From Candidatus Woesearchaeota archaeon (lineage in GTDB: Archaea > Nanobdellota > Nanobdellia > Woesearchaeales > ARS49): a stretch of 7,242 nucleotides of DNA. How positions within the stretch are numbered: the first letter of the stretch is position 1; each line of letters opens with the position of its first letter. Where the stretch lies: positions 1-7,242 of the forward strand of contig JAPLZR010000039.1 of NCBI GenBank assembly GCA_026394935.1, given 5' to 3'. This document shows, in pieces, positions 4,190 through 7,242 of the stretch. Made by a program: the position numbers and the translations under genes. Below the pieces are notes generated by a model, which searched no databases, was not told the origin of the DNA, and saw nothing but the letters and a program-made list of their open reading frames with translations.

Positions 4190-5236
4190 ATGACAAACAA
4201 AAAATACATAGAAGAAGAACAAACAATACAAATCGAAACATCAGAAGGCATGGTTGAGGTAACAAAAAAACCAGACATGGAAGAACTAAAAAAGAAAATC
4301 ACGAGCGTACAAGACCTGCCAGGAGTAGGACCTGCTTCTATCGAGAAATTAGCAGCTGCAGGATTCCACGACCTGATGAGCATAGCAGTAGCCACACCAG
4401 GAGAAATAGTAGGCGCAACAGAAATGTCAGAAGCAACAGCAAAAAAAATCATCGCAATAGCAAGAGCCAACCTCGAAATGGAATTCACATCAGGCGAAGA
4501 AATCATGAAAAAACGAGAACAAATGATCAAAATAACCTGCGGAAGCAAAGAACTAGACAAACTAATGGGCGGAGGATTTGAAACAAACGCGATAACAGAA
4601 GCCTACGGACAATACGGCTCAGGAAAATCACAAATAGGACACATGCTCTCAGTAAGAGTACAACTGCCACCAGATAAAGGAGGAGCAGGAGGAACAGCAG
4701 TCTACATAGACACAGAAGGAACATTCAGACCAGAAAGAATCGTACAAATGGCAAAAGCCTGCGGACTAGACCCCCAAGAAGCACTCAAAAACATCAAAGT
4801 AGCAAGAGCATTCAACTCAGACCACCAAATGCTATTGGCAGAAAAAATAGAAGATCTCATCAAACAAGGAAACAATGTCAAACTAATAGTAATAGACAGC
4901 CTGACAGCGCATTTTAGGGCAGAGTTTATCGGCAGAGGAACACTGGCAGACAGACAGCAAAGAATAAACAAACACATGCACGCGCTAATGAAAATAGCAG
5001 ACAAATTCAACGTCGCAGTCTATGTGACCAACCAGGTCATGGCAAAACCAGACCAGTTCTTCGGAGACCCAACAGAAGCAATAGGCGGACACATAGTAGC
5101 ACACAACAGCACATACAGACTATACCTGCGAAGAGGCAAAAAAGGAACAAGAGTAGCCAAAATGGTAGACGCGCCAAACATGCCAGAAGCAGAAGCAATA
5201 TTCATAGTAACAGAAGACGGCATCAAAGATGCCTAA
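4190..5236 (+). CDS. radA: DNA repair and recombination protein RadA
   Basis: A 348-residue archaeal RecA/Rad51 orthologue that forms ATP-dependent filaments on single-stranded DNA and drives strand exchange. An acidic N-terminal lead (1-30) precedes a helix-hairpin-helix DNA-binding domain at about 37-95 (DLPGVGPASIEKLAAAGF at 42-59). The linker has FTSG (99-102), the place of the FxxA motif by which RadA subunits polymerise, here with Gly rather than Ala. The ATPase core has Walker A GQYGSGKS (140-147), the catalytic-Glu region DTEGTFRPERI (174-184, Glu176), Walker B LIVID (232-236), the loop-1 region AEFIGRGTLADRQQRINKH, VTNQVMAKPDQFFGDPT, and the GGHIVAH and STYRLYLRRGKKGTR segments, then the C-terminal DAPNMPEAEAIFIVTEDGI. 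All key residues are present and the length is typical. It follows the PC4-like gene and precedes the TRAM gene; a T-run follows the stop. Codons are strongly A/C-ending. Confidence 0.98.
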   Translation: MTNKKYIEEEQTIQIETSEGMVEVTKKPDMEELKKKITSVQDLPGVGPASIEKLAAAGFHDLMSIAVATPGEIVGATEMSEATAKKIIAIARANLEMEFTSGEEIMKKREQMIKITCGSKELDKLMGGGFETNAITEAYGQYGSGKSQIGHMLSVRVQLPPDKGGAGGTAVYIDTEGTFRPERIVQMAKACGLDPQEALKNIKVARAFNSDHQMLLAEKIEDLIKQGNNVKLIVIDSLTAHFRAEFIGRGTLADRQQRINKHMHALMKIADKFNVAVYVTNQVMAKPDQFFGDPTEAIGGHIVAHNSTYRLYLRRGKKGTRVAKMVDAPNMPEAEAIFIVTEDGIKDA

Positions 5237-5249
5237 TTTTTCTTTTTTT
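5237..5249 (+). terminator. T-rich transcript end after radA
   Basis: TTTTTCTTTTTTT directly follows the radA stop without a hairpin. Archaeal RNA polymerase terminates at such U-rich runs, so this probably ends the radA transcript before the TRAM promoter. Confidence 0.55.
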
Positions 5250-5259
5250 AATAACAAAG

Positions 5260-5267
5260 TTTAAATA
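5260..5267 (+). promoter_or_regulatory. TATA box for the TRAM gene
   Basis: TTTAAATA lies about 73 bp before the ATG at 5336, predicting a start near 5289 and a leader of about 46 nt, unusually long for this window. Confidence 0.7.
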
Positions 5268-5289
5268 CGCAACAGAAGGAAAACGGCCT

Positions 5290-5311
5290 GTATGCGGCTA
5301 GTTCTGCATAC
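5290..5311 (+). promoter_or_regulatory. Predicted 5'-terminal mRNA hairpin in the TRAM leader
   Basis: GTATGCGG (5290-5297) pairs with TCTGCATAC (positions 5304-5311 used) through eight pairs, one of them G-U, with the 6-nt loop CTAGTT (5298-5303). It starts almost exactly where the TATA box predicts transcription to begin. The GGTG at 5324-5327 lies 12 nt after the stem and 8 nt before the ATG. It may protect the mRNA 5' end or control translation. Confidence 0.5.
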
Positions 5312-5335
5312 TATACTTAGGTAGGTGAATAAGGT

Positions 5336-5755
5336 ATGTACGGAGAAAACAGAAGGGGAGGCTTCCGACCAAGAGATGGAGGCATGGGAATGACGCCCCC
5401 AGTAAAAGTAGGCGAAGAATTGGACGTGACAATAGAAGCCGTCGGCGAGAAAGGCGACGGAATAGCCAAGAAAAACGGCTTTGTGCTGTTTATTCCAGGC
5501 GTTAAAGAAGGACAACAAGCGCACATCCGCGTAACAAAAGTGTTACGAAAAGTAGGATTCGCAGAAGTCTGCACACCCGGAGCAAAAGCAGAAGGCACAG
5601 CTGAAGCACCCGCAGAAAGCGAAAGCTTTGGCGAAGAAGCACCAGCAGAAGCACCTGCAGAAGAAACACCTGCAGAAAAAAGTTCAGAAGACTCTGAAAG
5701 CTTTGGCGAAGAAGAAAGCACAGAAGAAACTGAAGAAAAATCTGACGAAGCATAA
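5336..5755 (+). CDS. TRAM-domain RNA-binding protein with acidic repeat tail
   Basis: A 139-residue protein in three parts. Residues 1-19 are Arg/Gly-rich (ENRRGGFRPRDGGMGM), a flexible RNA-contacting type of leader. Residues 21-78 form a TRAM domain, a small beta barrel that binds RNA: VKVGEELDVTIEAVGEKG, GDGIAKKNGFVLFIPGVKEG and the closing VTKVLRKVGFAEV match stand-alone archaeal TRAM proteins, which act as RNA chaperones and are cold-induced in some methanogens. Residues 81-139 are a low-complexity tail of Glu, Ala, Pro, Ser and Thr, strongly acidic, with ESFGEE twice (96-101 and 121-126). Most stand-alone TRAM proteins end near the domain, so the tail is an unusual extension that could mimic nucleic acid or tune RNA release. 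GGTG precedes the start by 8 nt, after a predicted leader hairpin. No sign of a frameshift in the tail was seen. Confidence 0.95.
   Translation: MYGENRRGGFRPRDGGMGMTPPVKVGEELDVTIEAVGEKGDGIAKKNGFVLFIPGVKEGQQAHIRVTKVLRKVGFAEVCTPGAKAEGTAEAPAESESFGEEAPAEAPAEETPAEKSSEDSESFGEEESTEETEEKSDEA
5621..5639 (+). repeat. 19-nt direct repeat in TRAM tail, copy 1
   Basis: GAAAGCTTTGGCGAAGAAG, encoding ESFGEE in the acidic tail, repeats exactly at 5696-5714. Confidence 0.9.
5696..5714 (+). repeat. 19-nt direct repeat in TRAM tail, copy 2
   Basis: Exact second copy of the 19-mer at 5621-5639, offset by 75 nt (25 codons), so the reading frame is kept. Confidence 0.9.
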
Positions 5756-5758
5756 AGC

Positions 5759-5766
5759 TTTTATCT
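5759..5766 (+). promoter_or_regulatory. TATA box for the thpR gene
   Basis: TTTTATCT is centred about 28 bp before the ATG at 5790, suggesting a leaderless transcript. The T-rich stretch 5766-5789 between box and ATG probably also terminates the TRAM transcript. Confidence 0.55.
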
Positions 5767-5789
5767 TTCTTATATTATTTTTTTTATTT

Positions 5790-6302
5790 ATGCGATTATT
5801 CATAGCATTTGACGCATCAAAGGCGAAAGAGCAAATTCTCGCAATACAAAAACAACTAACAGGCGCCACGCTAACAAAAAGCTTCCATTTAACACTCAAA
5901 TTCTTGGGAGAAGTCACACCAGCAAAAGCAGAAGAAATCAAGAACAAACTGAAGACAGTGCAATTCAAGCCGTTTACTGCAAAACTGAACGGAACAGGAG
6001 TCTTTCCAAACGAAAATTTCATCAGAGTAGTATGGATAGGACTAGAGCCAAAAGAAACAATATGCGAACTACAAAAGAAAATAGAAGAAGCACTACACGG
6101 AATGTTTGAAAAAGAAAAAGACTTCCAACCACACATCACACTCGCAAGAGTAAAAAGTTCAGACCAACAATTCGCGGACAAAGTCAAGAATCTGAAAGTA
6201 GAGCCGGTTTCTTTCGCAGTAAAAGAATTCAAACTGATAGAAAGCAAACTGGAAAGAGAAGGACCAGTGTACACGGATGTTGAAAAATACGAGATGAAAT
6301 AA
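5790..6302 (+). CDS. thpR: 2'-5' RNA ligase / RNA 2',3'-cyclic phosphodiesterase (2H family)
   Basis: A 170-residue member of the two-histidine (2H) phosphoesterase superfamily. Both signature motifs are intact: HLTLKFLGEV (His33, Thr35) and HITLARV (His115, Thr117), which line the active site. The start MRLFIAFDASKAKEQI is the usual first strand of this family, and the length is close to its norm. Known family members open 2',3'-cyclic phosphates to 2'-phosphates and can join tRNA halves by 2'-5' linkage in the reverse reaction; the physiological target in archaea is not settled. A longer open frame extends upstream to 5628, but it runs through the TRAM gene in another frame and is not coding; the ATG at 5790 has a TATA box at leaderless spacing. 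A GGTG at 6310 and a 19-nt gap link it to the deoxyribosyltransferase-like gene downstream. Confidence 0.95.
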   Translation: MRLFIAFDASKAKEQILAIQKQLTGATLTKSFHLTLKFLGEVTPAKAEEIKNKLKTVQFKPFTAKLNGTGVFPNENFIRVVWIGLEPKETICELQKKIEEALHGMFEKEKDFQPHITLARVKSSDQQFADKVKNLKVEPVSFAVKEFKLIESKLEREGPVYTDVEKYEMK

Positions 6303-6321
6303 ATGGACAGGTGAAAACTTC

Positions 6322-6750
6322 ATGAAATGGTATTTCGCATCCAGAACAAAACACCGAGAACTCGTAAAAAATATCTCTAATATTCTGGAAAAACAGGGTC
6401 ATGAAATAGTATTCAACTGGACGGTTTTGGAAGGTTTGGTGCCGTATAACCAAAACATCAAAAAATGCAACGAAACAGCACAGAAAATATCTTCAGCAAT
6501 CCCGAAAGCAGACATATTTGTATTAATCAGCGACAGCGAAGGAACAGACATGTTTGTTGAGCTCGGCATAGCCATTGCAAACTGCGAACAAAACAAAAAA
6601 ACGAAAATCTACATTGTCGGCGAACACAACAAAAGATCGCTTATGCACCTGCACCCAAGCATAACGCACCTGGATTCCCTAAAAGACGTTTTTCTAAAAG
6701 AATGCCCGGAAATTCCAACTCAGAAATTCAGGCATGAGTTGAGTTTATAA
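6322..6750 (+). CDS. Nucleoside 2-deoxyribosyltransferase-like protein
   Basis: A 142-residue protein resembling the nucleoside 2-deoxyribosyltransferase/DNPH1 superfamily, enzymes that cleave or exchange the N-glycosidic bond of nucleosides or nucleotides. It starts with a strand MKWYFASR, then a helix and GHEIVFNWT (26-34), as in relatives. ADIFVLISDSEGTDMFVELGIAIA (63-86) is the family signature: Asp71, Gly74-Thr75 and Glu80, the last in the position of the catalytic nucleophile. KIYIVGEHN follows as the next strand. The exact substrate and whether it transfers or only hydrolyses are not predictable. GGTG (6310-6313) precedes the ATG by 8 nt, and it lies 19 nt after thpR, so an operon is likely. 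Its codons include more T-ending forms than thpR. Its stop shares TTATAA with that of the opposing Nudix gene. Confidence 0.82.
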   Translation: MKWYFASRTKHRELVKNISNILEKQGHEIVFNWTVLEGLVPYNQNIKKCNETAQKISSAIPKADIFVLISDSEGTDMFVELGIAIANCEQNKKTKIYIVGEHNKRSLMHLHPSITHLDSLKDVFLKECPEIPTQKFRHELSL

Positions 6751-7167
6751 TTGAAATTTTTGATAAAATTTTGTTTCAAAAAATTCTTTTAAATTATTCT
6801 TTAAATTCTCGTTCATGTTCAATTTGTCCAAGTCATCTTTTGAAGCCCAGATAAACTGTTCGTGTTCTTTGCTAAGATTAATTTGTATTTTATCATTTTT
6901 TAATTTGCAAAGAAAAGTGATTCCAACAACATAGGTATTTTCATTTCTGAAAAATGACCAGGTGGAAAATGGAATTATGACTTCAGCATCAATGTCTGAT
7001 TCTTCTTTAATTTCTCTTTTTAATGCCCGGTTTAAATCCTCGCCAAAGGCGATTTTTCCGCCAGGTATGTCCCAAAGTGCGGGAAAACAGTCTTCTTTGC
7101 TACTTCTTTTTAAAAGAAGTATTTTTTCATCACTTACAATAATTCCTTTAACTGCGACATCTATCAT
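6745..7167 (-). CDS. Nudix hydrolase (MutT-like) 3
   Basis: A 140-residue Nudix enzyme from the ATG at 7167. The box reads G37, E43, R51, E52, I53, E55, E56, with Asp58 in place of the usual Gly and I59 at the end. It starts MIDVAVKGIIVSDEKILLLKRS, with the LLLKR strand and the PALWDIPGG loop typical of MutT/NTP-pyrophosphohydrolase-like members. It differs clearly from the other two Nudix proteins: FRNENTYVVGITFLCKL takes the place of YHxVVF. An in-frame GTG at 7176 is an alternative start, and an ATG at 7200 in the same frame is cut off by a TAA six codons later. No GGTG stands at proper spacing before 7167. Its coding strand is T-rich and it is convergent with the deoxyribosyltransferase-like gene, overlapping it by 6 nt. 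Substrate unknown. Confidence 0.92.
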   Translation of the reverse strand: MIDVAVKGIIVSDEKILLLKRSSKEDCFPALWDIPGGKIAFGEDLNRALKREIKEESDIDAEVIIPFSTWSFFRNENTYVVGITFLCKLKNDKIQINLSKEHEQFIWASKDDLDKLNMNENLKNNLKEFFETKFYQKFQL

Positions 7168-7179
7168 AGGTAACACGTC

Positions 7180-7200
7180 TTATCTTATTTTGCACCTCAT
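7180..7200 (-). other. Possible leaderless mini-ORF upstream of the third Nudix gene
   Basis: On the minus strand ATG AGG TGC AAA ATA AGA TAA encodes MRCKIR and stops 4 nt before the GTG at 7176 and 13 nt before the ATG at 7167. Its ATG lies at about 25 bp from the TATA-like box at 7221-7228, the spacing at which other genes here start, and it is in frame with the Nudix gene. It may be an upstream peptide, a disrupted former N-terminus, or untranslated leader. Confidence 0.3.
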
Positions 7201-7220
7201 CAATAGTCTGGTTATCACAC

Positions 7221-7228
7221 TTTAAAAG
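7221..7228 (-). promoter_or_regulatory. TATA box for the third Nudix gene
   Basis: CTTTTAAA on the minus strand predicts transcription starting near 7198, giving a leader of about 30 nt before the ATG at 7167. Confidence 0.5.
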
Positions 7229-7242
7229 TATTGTGTTATTGC

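Noticed and set aside
3856..4560. Long minus-strand frame opposite the PC4-like gene and radA
   Set aside because: It is antisense to two well-supported genes, crosses the terminator hairpin, and translates to a Cys/Leu/Phe/Ser-rich product typical of shadow frames.
5696..5752. Possible frameshifted or broken tail in the TRAM gene
   Set aside because: The ESFGEE repeats are in the same frame 75 nt apart and the acidic composition is continuous to the stop, so the tail is a genuine part of the protein.
5684..6274. Minus-strand frame of 196 codons opposite thpR
   Set aside because: Antisense shadow of thpR with a Phe/Ser-rich composition, no recognisable domain and no promoter or ribosome-binding site seen.
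5628..6302. Long frame that starts inside the TRAM gene and continues into thpR
   Set aside because: Its first part is a Lys/Gln-rich out-of-frame reading of the acidic TRAM tail. The 2H domain begins cleanly at the ATG at 5790 with its own TATA box.

Overview
The window is from an archaeon, most probably a small-genome DPANN-type lineage (Woesearchaeota/Pacearchaeota-like; this rank is an inference). The archaeal call rests on a RadA recombinase with an N-terminal helix-hairpin-helix domain, a stand-alone TRAM-domain protein, a ThpR-type 2H phosphoesterase, A/T-rich TATA boxes 26-29 bp upstream of several start codons (which implies leaderless mRNAs), and GGTG Shine-Dalgarno motifs before internal genes. 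Fourteen protein genes are supported. No tRNA, rRNA, CRISPR array or insertion sequence was seen, and no gene-free stretch exceeds about 135 bases.

Left part (1-1433): a minus-strand pair of membrane proteins, namely a single-pass protein with a possible PsbP/Mog1-like extracytoplasmic domain followed 2 nt later by a multi-pass protein cut by the window edge. A divergent gene for a two-helix membrane peptide lies opposite. These genes use many T-ending codons.

Middle part (1550-3690): a leaderless Nudix hydrolase, then a tight cluster of two GNAT acetyltransferases and a YdjM/DUF457-type membrane metal-dependent hydrolase. A second Nudix hydrolase, closely related to the first, runs in from the opposite strand and overlaps the YdjM-like gene tail to tail by 17 nt. 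The two GNAT genes share an identical 29-nt start although the rest of their proteins differ.

Core part (3757-5755): a 91-residue protein whose sequence pattern resembles PC4-type single-stranded-DNA-binding proteins, then a hairpin terminator, radA, and a TRAM-domain RNA-binding protein with an acidic repeat tail. The TRAM mRNA is predicted to begin with a hairpin. Codons here end strongly in A and C, unlike both flanks.

Right part (5790-7242): a leaderless 2'-5' RNA ligase/cyclic phosphodiesterase (ThpR) gene, a nucleoside 2-deoxyribosyltransferase-like gene probably in the same operon, and a third Nudix hydrolase convergent with it; their two stop codons form one TTATAA palindrome. Three Nudix enzymes, an N-glycosidic-bond enzyme and a 2',3'-cyclic phosphate enzyme within 5.6 kb suggest a concentration of nucleotide-salvage or damaged-nucleotide-processing functions beside recombination and RNA-binding genes. 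Several probable starts differ from the longest reading frame, because the GTG inside a GGTG ribosome-binding site can be mistaken for the start codon.
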